Of a stretch of 64,000 nt of DNA, positions 1-11,400 are shown in pieces. Each line of letters starts with the position of its first letter. The first letter of the stretch is position 1. The translations under genes were made by a program, and so were the position numbers. This DNA comes from Mactromeris polynyma (Eukaryota; Mollusca; Bivalvia; Venerida; Mactridae): the NCBI GenBank assembly GCA_032209605.1, contig JASFXZ010000008.1:3596001-3660000 (forward strand), written 5' to 3'. The notes beneath the pieces were generated by a model that did not search any database, had not been told where the DNA came from, and saw only the letters and a list, made by a program, of their open reading frames with translations.

Positions 1-221
1 ACAACCTATAGATTGTATCTAATTTGCTTGCTTCAGATTGCGCCGACCATCTTTTTTCAAGATATGTTTTGTTATCTCTCAATTTGTCTCACTATGTACA
101 GTCCGCCCAGGATAAGTTTTTGTTTATAAACATTAGACAGATAAGTTCAATGTACCCAAATAGGGGTGTCATGAAATAGTGATAACATTTGTTAAACTGT
201 TACTCACTCGACTAATATCGA

Positions 222-312
222 AGCGGGGATAGTCGAGCGGTTATATACGGAGTTATGCAGCGGAAAGATGAGTAGAACATTTTCGTTCCGGGTTCGAATA
301 CTCGCGGCGACT
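222..312 (+). other. tRNA-like pol III promoter module (left, inside Tc1-like element)
   Basis: An A box (TAGTCGAGCGG, 230-240) fits TRGYNNARNNG exactly. A near-consensus B box (GTTCGAATA, 292-300) follows after 51 bp, the spacing of a class-II (Leu/Ser-type) tRNA. The acceptor stem does not pair properly, so this is not a functional tRNA gene. It is more likely a tRNA-derived module or SINE head. Confidence 0.5.
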
Positions 313-711
313 TAATTTTTTGCAGCTGTTATGTAAGTACCCATGATTTTTTCAAGAACATTGTACTCTTCGTGACTGTCATGTGTCTTGATATACATGT
401 ACATGTGTTTTATTTCAATAATACTAATTAAGATGGCAACTTTGTACAAATACATGTTCAGCCATGATCAGACGATGCTCGAAAAATCATGAATACTGTT
501 TTACATGTTAATAATATAATGAAGCTACATGAAAAATAAATTATGTGAATATGTGAAATGTTTCAATATAAAAACTCGTGCAATTTTCATTCAATTTTGT
601 TAATTTTGTATGACATCGTGTTTTTCTTATATTGACAGATGTGTCAGAAGCAACAGCAGCAGCTTGAAGTACCACTCTCAGCACCAGTCCGTAAAGCAGC
701 ATCGTTGACCG

Positions 712-1041
712 GTGAATCATACGGATTTTAATCCAATTGATTTGATATGGGCAAATGTGAAACGCAAAGTTTCGGATCGAAATTTCACGTTCAAGGTGAA
801 AGACATAATAAAACTGACGAAAGCAGCAATTGAAAGTGTCACGGCAGAGGACTGGAAAAAGTGTTGTCAGATTGTCAAGAAAATCGAAATAGTACTGGAC
901 TGAGGAAATTCTCATCGACAGAGAAATGGAACGATTGGAGATTGAAGTCACATCAAGTGACTCAGCAACAGACACTGCCTCTGATACGGACGACTGGATC
1001 TCTGCAACCAACACAGCAGATGAGTGTAATGATTGCATCTA
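712..1041 (+). pseudogene. Transposase C-terminal fragment (DDE, IS630/Tc1-like)
   Basis: The frame from 712 reads a DFNPIDLIWANVK motif and then an EDWKKCCQIVKKIE segment. This matches the region around the last catalytic acidic residue and the tail of Tc1/mariner-type DDE transposases, where the usual form is D/E-FNPIE-hydrophobic-W. An in-frame TGA lies just upstream where a Leu is usual. A frameshift near 890 moves the acidic Ser/Asp-rich tail into another frame that stops near 1041. The N-terminal DNA-binding and first catalytic parts are absent. Confidence 0.6.
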
Positions 1042-1282
1042 GTTATCCTTTGTTAATGTATTCTATATTTACATGTAAATATACTGTTATGATATACATT
1101 GTACTATGCTTGAAATCATTTGTGCGATTGTACAAAATTATATAATAAAATGTAAAAAAACAAGCAAATTGAAAAAGGAAAACAGAAAAGAAACACAAAA
1201 ACAACAAGAGCAACACAAAACAATGACAGCAAAATATTAATTACACATAAAATAAAAAATTTAAGTCCCACAAAAAATGTAC

Positions 1283-1371
1283 TTTCGTCCAGATTCGAAC
1301 TCGTAATATTCATAATCAAAATGAAGTGTTGGTACGGTAGCGTTCTCTCTACCTCTACACCACGGCGCATT
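1283..1371 (-). other. tRNA-like pol III promoter module (right, inside Tc1-like element)
   Basis: On the minus strand, a perfect A box (TGGTGTAGAGG, 1362-1352) and a perfect B box (GTTCGAATC, 1300-1292) are separated by 51 bp, the same spacing as the left module. The two modules face inwards from opposite ends of the element. Acceptor pairing is poor, so a working tRNA is unlikely. Confidence 0.5.
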
Positions 1372-1827
1372 ATTGAAGTTTGATAGCTTTCGTATACTTT
1401 ACTTAGAATACTGATTTAAAATTTGCAATGATAATGCTTATAATCTGAATACCCTATTATCGATCGAACCAAATTTTCCCGCGTTTCACCTTATCTCGGG
1501 CGGACTATACGTATATCCATTTGCCTGATGTAAAAATGTCACAACAGGATACTTTGACACGGGTCAGGTGGTTATCGTTGATTGCAAGTAGTCACTAAGA
1601 ATAAGGTAGCTTCAAGTCAAATTGATAATCAATATGCTATCGTTTGTTATTATGTATTATAAACGCATCAAGTAGTTCAGGTATACCGTGAAGCAGGTAA
1701 ATGCTCATAGTATATGTGCTGGCAGTGCAAAGGCTCATGGTCGTCGTATGGTTAGGTTTCATTTTAAATTATATATTGTGCAGTACAGTCTATTCATATA
1801 TATTCCCATTGTGATTATATGTCAAAA

Positions 1828-2150
1828 GAAAGAATAAGTTGCTACAGGGAACGCCACATTCACAAGACAATGCCTCCTCACACAGACCACCGGGAAAACA
1901 ATAGTCCATAAAACAACAGACATTTTAGGAGGCGCAAGGGTAAATACGCAAGAAAACAGGGGCGCAGTGAATGGCTGGCCGACCATAAGAGATAACTAAG
2001 GAGACACAGGAGGTGGATTTTAATGGATGTAATACATCACAGGACAAGTCAAGACAGCTGGCAACAATAGACAGAAGCCGGGGAGAAAATAACATGAACA
2101 TGGGGAAATTGAAAGTTAACATACATCTAAAACACAAATAGAAATAATAT
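1828..2150 (-). repeat. Interspersed repeat family A, long copy
   Basis: The plus strand begins with the family's hallmark end (AAGTTGCTACAGGGAACGCC) and continues through the shared blocks CCGGGAAAACAA, AGGCGCAAGGGTAAATACG, GGATGTAATACATCACAGG and ATCTAAAACACAAATAGAAA. It lacks the distal ATCGATTTAAA tail. Most copies keep the hallmark end and vary at the other, as in 5'-truncated retroposons, so the family is assigned the opposite (minus) orientation here. The region between this copy and the exon at 2394 holds nothing else recognisable. Confidence 0.75.
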
Positions 2151-2393
2151 CAATCTCAAAGTATATCTAAGTAGTTTCTTGATTGAATTCAGACTATATA
2201 CGAGGTATTTTAGAAATGCATCCGACGTGTTGACCTATATTAAAATAAAATTAAATCAAGTCGAGCAGAAAATGTCACATACAATCACACAGAACCGCTC
2301 TTAAAGCTCAAGAAGACAGATATAGTAATATATAAAGTCGTTATTTAAGATTAACATAATTTTCATGCATCAAACTGAATTCTGTTACACTAC

Positions 2394-2479
2394 CAAATGC
2401 CAAAAGTTTGAGCCACTTATAGTTCTAACAGCAGGTTTGGCTTTTCTAAAACTACCAACTATGTAAGAATCTGGAGAAC
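2394..2479 (-). CDS. Gene 1 exon 30 (last visible)
   Basis: Residues 1604-1632: [17 protein letters not shown] and FWHL. It joins in frame after the preceding G, and gene 2 has the same 86-bp exon at 46046-46131. The donor TTG|GTAGTG is intact, so transcription should continue. The six further exons seen in gene 2 are not found between 2393 and 1 and must lie to the left if the gene is complete. Confidence 0.88.
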
Positions 2480-5400
2480 CTGTAAATGTAAAAGATAAAA
2501 AACGAAAGAAATCAAATACAAATTATTATATTTGTTCAAAATAATATTATGTCGTCATGCCATTTCAATCATGCATTACAAAATTAAGAACAATTGCAAT
2601 TAAATTTGATGAGGTAAGTTTATGACTACAAATTAAAAGCCATTATTTACTATACGAATACTCACGAATGTCCTTTGATTGACTAAGCTTCAGCATTGGA
2701 TACAAATCAAATATGTAAACGTACACAATTATGAAATATGGACAATATTAGTATATAAGTCATATTACTAGAGTAATACGCAAACTAAAAGGACAATTAC
2801 CAACGCCAATTAAAGACTTGCAGGACTTTTCCATTTCCTTATTTAAGGACAATATGACTGTGGCCCTATCGTTTAAATTGTAATGTTGTAGTGTGTTGAT
2901 TCTTTTCCATATCCCGTCTTTTTCACTAGAAGCATCTTCATCGTTCAACAATCTTTTTGTACCGCCATTATCTTCTTTTACTTCTGAAACCAGACAATAC
3001 AAACATGCATTATACATATATTTCGTCAATGGAGTAATGACGTTTACAAATTGCCTGATTTATAACTAGCCTATACAATAAGCGTAGTCGATAGAACACT
3101 CAGTTTTCATTCGGAAGACAGTAGGTTCAATGTGGGATTGGGCGTATGTTCCCCATGACAGTTTGGTGGAAGATAACACATATGATACACGCAGGCAGGG
3201 GGGGGAGAGAGAAAACATTACCAAACAGACACGGTGGTACACGCAGGGAGGGGGGGAGAGAAAACATTATCAAACAGACAGGTGTACACACGCTGGGAGG
3301 AGACACAAAACACTACCAAACAGACAGGGTGGTAAATGCTGGGAGGAGACAAAAAACACTACCAAACAGACAGGGTGGTACATGCTGGGAGGAGACACAA
3401 AACATTACCAAACAAACACGGTGGTACACGCTTGGAGGAGTCACAAAACATTACCAAACAGACACGGTGGTACACGCTGGGAGGAGACACAAAACATTAC
3501 CAAACAGACAGGGTGGTACACGCTGTGAGGAGTCACAAAACATTACCAAACAGACAGGTGGTACATGCTGGGAGGAGACACAAAACACTACCAAACAGAC
3601 AGGGTGGTACATGCTGGGAGGAGACACAAAACATTACCAAACAGACACGGTGGTACACGCTGGGAGGAGACACAAAACATTACCAAACAGACACGGTGGT
3701 ACACGCTGGGAGGAGTCACAAAACATTACCAAACAGACAGGGTGGTACACGCTGGGAGGAGACACAAAACATTACCAAACAGACAGGGTGGTATACGCTT
3801 GGAGGAGACACAAAACATTACCAAACAGACATGCTGGGAGGAGACACAAAACATTACCAGACAGACACGGTGGTACACGCTGGGAGGAGTCACAAAACAT
3901 TACCAAACAGACAGGGTGGTACAAGCTGGGAGGAGTCACAAAACATTACCAAACAGACAGGGTGGTACACGCTGGGAGGAGACACAAAACATTACCAAAC
4001 AGACACGGTTGTACACGCTGGGAGGAGACACAAAACATTACCAAACAGACAGGGTGGTACACGCTGGGAGGAGACACAAAACATTACCAAACAGACAGGG
4101 TGGTACACGCTTGGAGGAGACACAAAACATTACCAAACAGACAGGGTGGTACATGCTGTGAGGAGACACAAAACATTACCAAACAGACAGGGTGGTACAC
4201 GCTTGGAGGAGACACAAAACATTACCAAACAGACAGGGTGGTACACGCTGGGAGGAGACACAAAACATAACCAAACAGACAGGGTGGTACATGCTGGGAG
4301 GAGACAAAAAACCTTACCAAACAGACAGGGTGGTACACGCTGGGAGGAGACACAAAACATTACCAAACAGACACGCTGGGAGGAGACACAAAACATTACC
4401 AGACAGACACGGTGGTACACGCTGGGAGGAGTCACAAAACATTACCAAACAGACAGGGTGGTACAAGCTGGGAGGAGTCACAAAACATTACCAAACAGAC
4501 AGGGTGGTACACGCTGGGAGGAGACACAAAACATTACCAAACATACACGGTGGTACACGCTGGGAGGAGACACAAAACATTACCAAACAGACAGGGTGGT
4601 ACACGCTGGGAGGAGACACAAAACATTACCAAACAGACAGGGTGGTACATGCTGTGAGGAGACACAAAACATTACCAAACAGACAGGGCGGTACACGCTG
4701 GGAGGAGACACAAAACATAACCAAACAGACAGGGTGGTACATGATGGGAGGAGACACAAAACATTACCAAACAGACAGGGTGGTACACGCTGGGAGGAGT
4801 CACAAAACATTACCAAACAGACAGGATGGTACACGCTGGGAGGAGACACAAAACATTACCAAACAGACAGGATGGTACACGCTTGGAGGAGACACAAAAC
4901 ATTACCAAACAGACAGGGTGGTACACGCTTGGAGGAGACACAAAACATTACCAAACAGACAGGGTGGTACACGCTTGGAGGAGACACAAAACATTACCAA
5001 ACAGACAGGGTGGTACACGCTTGGAGGAGACACAAAACATTACCAAACAGACAGGGTGGTACATGCTGTGCGGAGACACAAAACATTACCAAACAGACAG
5101 GGTGGTACACGCTGGGAGGAGTCACAAACATTACCAAACAGACACGGTGGTACACGCTGGGAGGAGACACAAAACATTACCAAACAGACAGGGTGGTACA
5201 CGCTGGGAGGAGACACAAAACATTACCAAACAGACAGGGTGGTACACGCTGGGAGGAGTCACAAACCATTACCAAACAGACACGGTGGTACACGCTGGGA
5301 GGAGACACACAACATTACCAAACAGACAGGGTGGTACACGCTTGGAGGAGACACAAAACATTACCAAACAGACAGGGTGGTACACGCTTGGAGGAGACAC

Positions 5401-8400
5401 AAAACATTACCAAACAGACACGATGGTACACGCTGGGAGGAGACACAAAACATTACCAAACAGACACGGTGGTACACGCTGGGAGGAGACACAAAACATT
5501 ACCAAACAGACAGGGTGGTACACGCTGGGAGGAGACACAAAATATTACCAAACAGACAGGGTGGTACACGCTGGGAGGAGTCACAAAAAATTACCAAACA
5601 GACACGGTGGTACACGCTGGGAGGAGACACACAACATTACCAAACAGACAGGGTGGTACACGCTTGGAGGAGACACAAAACATTACCAAACAGACAGGGT
5701 GGTACACGCTGGGAGGAGACACAAAACATTACCAAACAGACACGGTGGTACACGCTGGGAGGAGACACAAAACAGACATGGTGGTGCATGTAGGGATAGG
5801 ACACAACAATAATCCCAAATTGATAAGGGCCTTGAAGCTATGTCGTATAGTATTACCTATTGTAGTGCTATGTACACTTGGTCTTTGGGAGTAAGGAACG
5901 TTTTTGTAGAAGATGTCCAACATTTTACTTTTTGCTTGAGTTATCGTGTCACAATCCAGAACATTCACCTCGATTTGTTTCTCCTGGTCATCAATGTTAC
6001 TAGAATGCTTAACTTGAAGAGACTGAAATATTGAATGAATTGTATGTTAAACACAAGCATATTTATGGGAAATAAATGGGATATTTTCAGAAATAATCCC
6101 CGGTTTTTTGCAAATGATAAAAACATTCCTTAATATGCACACGTTTTCCTATCTTATTAGAATTTCGAAATATATAACTTAACTTCTCTTACAGACAATG
6201 CTAGAGCAAGCAATTTATACTATATTCTATTTATACAGGTCACGGGTTATTGAAAATCAAAACCGGAAATGATTAAGGTAATCTTAAAACTATTAGCATA
6301 ATTATACTGAATCAACAATCGACAATGCAAATACATTCCTTAACATTTCTGAAATGTCCAAGTTTGTCGCCTCCAATATTCAACTTAAAATGTATTAAAA
6401 TTTCATATGTTATACTACACACATATATAATGTACTTGTGTTAGTAGAACAGTTTCATAATAAGTTATATAGTGCGGTTTTATTAATATACTATCTTGAT
6501 TATCACATTTCAGAATAGGTGCATTTCAATGTTCGTGCTTGTCAGTAAGCCTGACGGAGAAAAGCCGAGTTGGTGTTTTGATAGTAATGCACGAGAGCAT
6601 AACTTTACCGAAACTGACATGGATCGATCCTGAAAGTGCATACACCTGTTCGCGGTCAATCTAACAGCACTAAATGATTAATGCAAATGATACTCACCAA
6701 GGTCACGGGTTTTATGTCCCTATCTCCAAATGTGAAGAGTTTATCCTCCGATAAGGTATATTTACCACAGTTCGTTATATAATCAATCGGACCTCTCTCT
6801 GTCAGAATTTTCATAGCTTTGTACAAGATGTATAATGCCGATCCTGTTTTCCCTTTTAAATCATGATACATACAGATTGATAGCCAATGTGTGAGTAACT
6901 TTTCTGCCACGGACTCTGATCTGGTTAAAAAACATATACACATTTATTTTTGCAGGTAATTTTAGTTGTAACATTCACTACTGTGTAAAGTATTTGTGTA
7001 ACTTAATGCCCATTACCATACATACGCCACATTTCGTGCAATAATTAAACGGTCGATGTCATGACTATTGTAGCAAAATTTCATGTAAATACATCACATG
7101 GAAACAAACTTTTCCCAGACTATAATGGGACACATACATAAAATCACACATAGCCTTCTGGGGATTACACATTACCTCCTGAGCAATATCTTCGGTGTCC
7201 CTGAGGCAATATTCTTGTCCACTAGATCATTCAGTAAAGATGCTAGGATCCTGAAACAGTAACAACGGTTGATGGACGTACAGTTTAATGGATCGTGAGA
7301 TAAAGAATCGAGGTGTAGTGAGCCAGGAGTACAGCGCCGGAATTCTGATCCAAAGATCGTGGGTTCGAATCCTGTCTAAGGCCAGGTTGAACTTCATCAT
7401 AGATGAGAGTATTGGTTTGTAAGTAAGTAAGCAGTAATTGAGAGTGATTGATTTAAGTTGTAATGAATTGTCAAACCACGAATGTTAGTAAATACGTTAT
7501 ACATTAAAACCTCACTTAACAACAATCTCAATAACAAGACTACCGCAATCTTAAGAACACACGTTTCAAGTTCATTTTCACTGATTTGCTCTTTATTCAA
7601 TCTCCATAAAATATTATTAAGACCATCTTAATATAAAGAACCGTTTTGTAATCGAGGTTTTACTGTAAACAAACAATCTAGGGATCTGAAAACTGGATAT
7701 ACAAACAACTAAAACTTTAATTATATGTGTAGTATGACTTAACATTTGTATCTCTTGCAAAAATTAATATGTTTCCGAACTAAAAACACTTATATCACTG
7801 AAAACATGATGAAAAAGAACATACGAAAAATGCGTGTATAACATAGTCTAGGTAAATGAAATTAGCCAACTGTATGTGCAGTTCATACATTACTTAAACA
7901 GTAGTCTACATTACCCTGTGATGTATTCCATGTTGTTATGATTCAAAATCATAAGAATGGTGGCAACATTGGACCTAAAAAAGATTACAAAAACAGTGGT
8001 TCAGAAAAAAAATCTCATGCAATAAGGCGTAAATGCTTAATTGTGACAAAACGGTCAGTTTTTATTAGATATTGACGATATGCTGGTTATGTTTTACGCG
8101 TACCTAGTGATTAAAAAAGTAACACTTGCCTTGCGTTCGGTTACAGCAAATGGAAGCCCGCTCACAGTTCGCGACCAAACAAGTGTATTGATCGCCTCAT
8201 TTTTATTTTGGTTTCCTGCCTCAAGGACTGTACAGGCATGGAACCAGCTCTGCAATCATTTTGCAATTTGGTTCCCCGTGTGCAGTCAATGTGATACTGA
8301 GGGCCAGGGATACAAAACAAAACGCGAGCGACTGTGAGCCGTAACTGAACGCAGTGTTCGGCTCACAAATTCGCGTGCTTCCTCGGAGTTGCGCGAGCGA

Positions 8401-11400
8401 GTGGGCGCACTATTTGCCAAACAGTGCGTTCAGTAGCAAAACGCGTGCTCAGTCACGCAAGCGAGTGTTACCCTTTACCGAACGCAAGGTTGTATTTTAA
8501 GGTTAAACGTCATTCTAGTCTAATATCCACCATCACGTGACTTTCGTGAATGCAATGTTAATTATGTACCGTTAGGGGAAACAATAGCCTAAGCTCCGTC
8601 CACCGGAGTATCGATACAATAACTTCCATTAAGTAATTATCGCTGTTGTTCTTATCATATACAGCTAAATTTCGCTCAATAACAAAGATCAACCAAAGGA
8701 CATCTAATGCGATAATCCTTTTGTACTTTTTAAATGCGTATGTGTTAAAGGTTGATACACACATTAGAGAACGATACTGTGTTTATTAAAACTCGTTCGA
8801 TCTAGATTGTGTCATTTTAACGCAACCGATGACCTCTCTAAGAAACATTTAGGGAATCAGAGTTAATTTTGAATCAGAAACTATTCATCAGACAGGAACT
8901 TCTTTGCCACGCCAATTTTGTGTCGGAATGTTATTGTAAGCTAATATAAGTACGAAGTTATCTAGAAACGGCACGCTGGATACTGCCTGAGAGGAAATCG
9001 TAATCATAATTTAGATTAAAGTGCTTCGTTGATGCTGAGTGTAATTTGTAATAGTTCACTTTGGACATGATGACGGCACTGACGTTAATGGAAATGGTGA
9101 TGTACCGACAGTAGAGCTTTTGCAGTGTTCATTGATAGAGCGGCAATGACACATGAAGGTAAGTTTTGTCTGATGTACATGTTAACACTGTTTTCTTAAA
9201 TCAGCCAATTGTATAAGCCATCATGGCTGTTTAAAACAATACAAATAGACGAAATCCGGAATTAGCAAAAATGGGTTTTGGCCAGGGGTACAATATTGTT
9301 ATATTTAGGTCAATTGAAGTTCAGTCAGACGTTAAAGGCACATACTCTTATTTGTTGGACAAACTATCCTTAGTGATACATATGACAAATTTGGTGGTCA
9401 TTAACTTCATACAGCTGTAATCTACAGCACTACATTGTCACCTTTCTTTCACGGTTACTAAAACATTAAATACAAGTGTCCGGTACCGGTATTTTATATC
9501 CTGACCTACGTACTGTGTTAGCCTGTGTTAGCGCCAGCATAGGAAATACCTGTATTGTACTCGTATTTTGTATTTCTAGGAACCTTTTAAGAAAAGTTAC
9601 GATGCAATGTTTTAGAGCCTGTTTGTGTGAAGACATTAACATGTCATTTTCTAAAAATTATGACTAATCATATCTTAATAGAATTTCGGACTATCTTTAA
9701 ATCATGTCTTTGTTTTCATTGCGATGCGAGCACGATGTTAACGGTATATTGTTGTTTGTACCGCAGGATTTGAGGGAAAACCCCATATTTATACACAACC
9801 GGAGTATATCTATTTCTTTGAGTTTCGTCACGACAAAAGGTTCAAGCTTATTGAACCATGTATACTTATAATGGATCAACCCGAACATTATCTTTGCACA
9901 ACACTTTAGACTTTAGAGCATTATTATTTTTTCGACAGTATCAAAGTCGCAAGTAAATTGTTGCTAAACATAATCATACCATATTTGCTCTCTGAAGGAT
10001 ATCTCAATGTTGAACAGATATAAACAACAGTTATACGTATGGCATAAACATGTATTATTTTAACAACTCTTGGTTACATTGAAGACTTCCCTGTCCTACC
10101 CTGGAAACAATTTGGTTTGCTTTCAACGTGTTTTATGTCGTTTTTCAACACATATTCAGTCATAAACGGCGGCCAGTTGACTTAAGTAATGTTCCTGTAA
10201 CTAATTATCAACTAGTACTAATTTGCACTTCCGCAAACAACCTTTCCACATGTGGAGGACATGACCATAGCCAATGCTACAGAAGACCATCACACAGATC
10301 TTCCAGGTGACAGTCCAGCTCACACTAACTTAGCAATCCGGGCGGGTTACAAAGTAGCCATTTCATATGATAGAAAATAACAAATGAGTATACCGGTTAG
10401 GGTTAGGTTAGCCCTTACTTATCATGAATGGTAAATGACTTCTGTTTCTCTAATGTTTTGATAAACATTGACAAGAATTGGGTATTGAGTAGAAGTCCTT
10501 TAAATGTATCCATCGCTTTATCTGTCTGCTCCGACTGTAACGAGAACAATGAAATTTACTCAAACGAAGAAGGTTGTATAAGCTGGACGATACTCGAACG
10601 GGCGACCTGTCGATTTCATGTATAAACCTATTCATTCGATGTTTGTGTCGAGATGCATTGTCTTATGTATGTGGCGTTCCCTGTAGCAACTTCTTTCTCT
10701 CTTTTAATGTGTACCGGTATCTATGTTGTATCAAAGACACTAGGCTTGCTGTTTATTTTCAAGCTATTGGAAATCATACACCGATAAAACATCGACACAT
10801 ATAAGTGTATACAAAATTAGACACAGCAGCTTAGAGTATTATTCGATGTCAAGGTCATATGGCTTACGACGAGGGATTATAAGCCTTTCAAGAGTTCAAG
10901 GCGTTTGGATATCACAAGCCTTCTCGACAATGCCAGTACCTGCAGAATCGTCCGTAGCAAAACAAAACCATCCCGCCTAAATGGCCTTTAAATAATTAGT
11001 ATGAATGATTAGATGGCCCAATAGCCTTGCATGGTAATTACATTGGGGTTGAGGCTGAAGCGGGTAACCAACCGCTACGTTTAAATGCCATTTTCAGGCC
11101 GCTTTGGCAGTTTTTATTAGAAATCCATGATGTAGATCGAGCTACAATTTATCTGTATTATTGCATTTACATTAGTGATAATGTTTAAACAAAAACAAGA
11201 AAACTTACAGATGCGGAAGGCGGATGCTTCAATACTTCTGACTTTTGTGAAGTAAATAAGGTTTTATCAGCAAACATACTGTACTCCCTGAATAGCACAT
11301 TTCCTCCTTCAAGGTCGGCGGTAAGGTCAGAGACTGCCGTCTGCAGATTAGCAAACTCTACAAGTAGACCAACAACAGATGATGGTATGGTCCTAACTCA

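Larger units (their letters stand above)
99..1507 (+). mobile_element. Tc1/mariner-like DNA transposon remnant with terminal inverted repeats
   Basis: Inverted ends are visible: CAGTCCGCCCAGGATAAG at 99-116 and, on the opposite strand, TAGTCCGCCCGAGATAAG at 1507-1490. Each is flanked outside by TA, the target site of Tc1/mariner elements. A plus-strand transposase C-terminal fragment lies between them (712-1041). The rest of the transposase is unrecognisable, so the element is dead. Two tRNA-like modules sit inside it in inverted orientation (222-312 and 1283-1371). The superfamily assignment rests on the TA flanks, the CAGT-type terminus and the transposase motif. Confidence 0.6.

Noticed and set aside
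541..1038. 165-codon minus-strand ORF
   Set aside because: It is antisense to the transposase fragment at 712-1041 and has no recognisable domain.
3187..5782. CRISPR-like array
   Set aside because: Units are contiguous with no unique spacers, in an intron of an animal gene.
3336..5894. Open frame of 852 codons on the plus strand, with several other long frames overlapping it
   Set aside because: It is the translation of the 46-bp minisatellite, open in all three frames because the unit has no stop. Its last 18 codons are antisense to plexin exon 28. No domain or codon bias supports a gene.
10397..10412. Telomere-like GGTTAGGGTTAGGTTA
   Set aside because: Only about two units next to an exon donor; no array.
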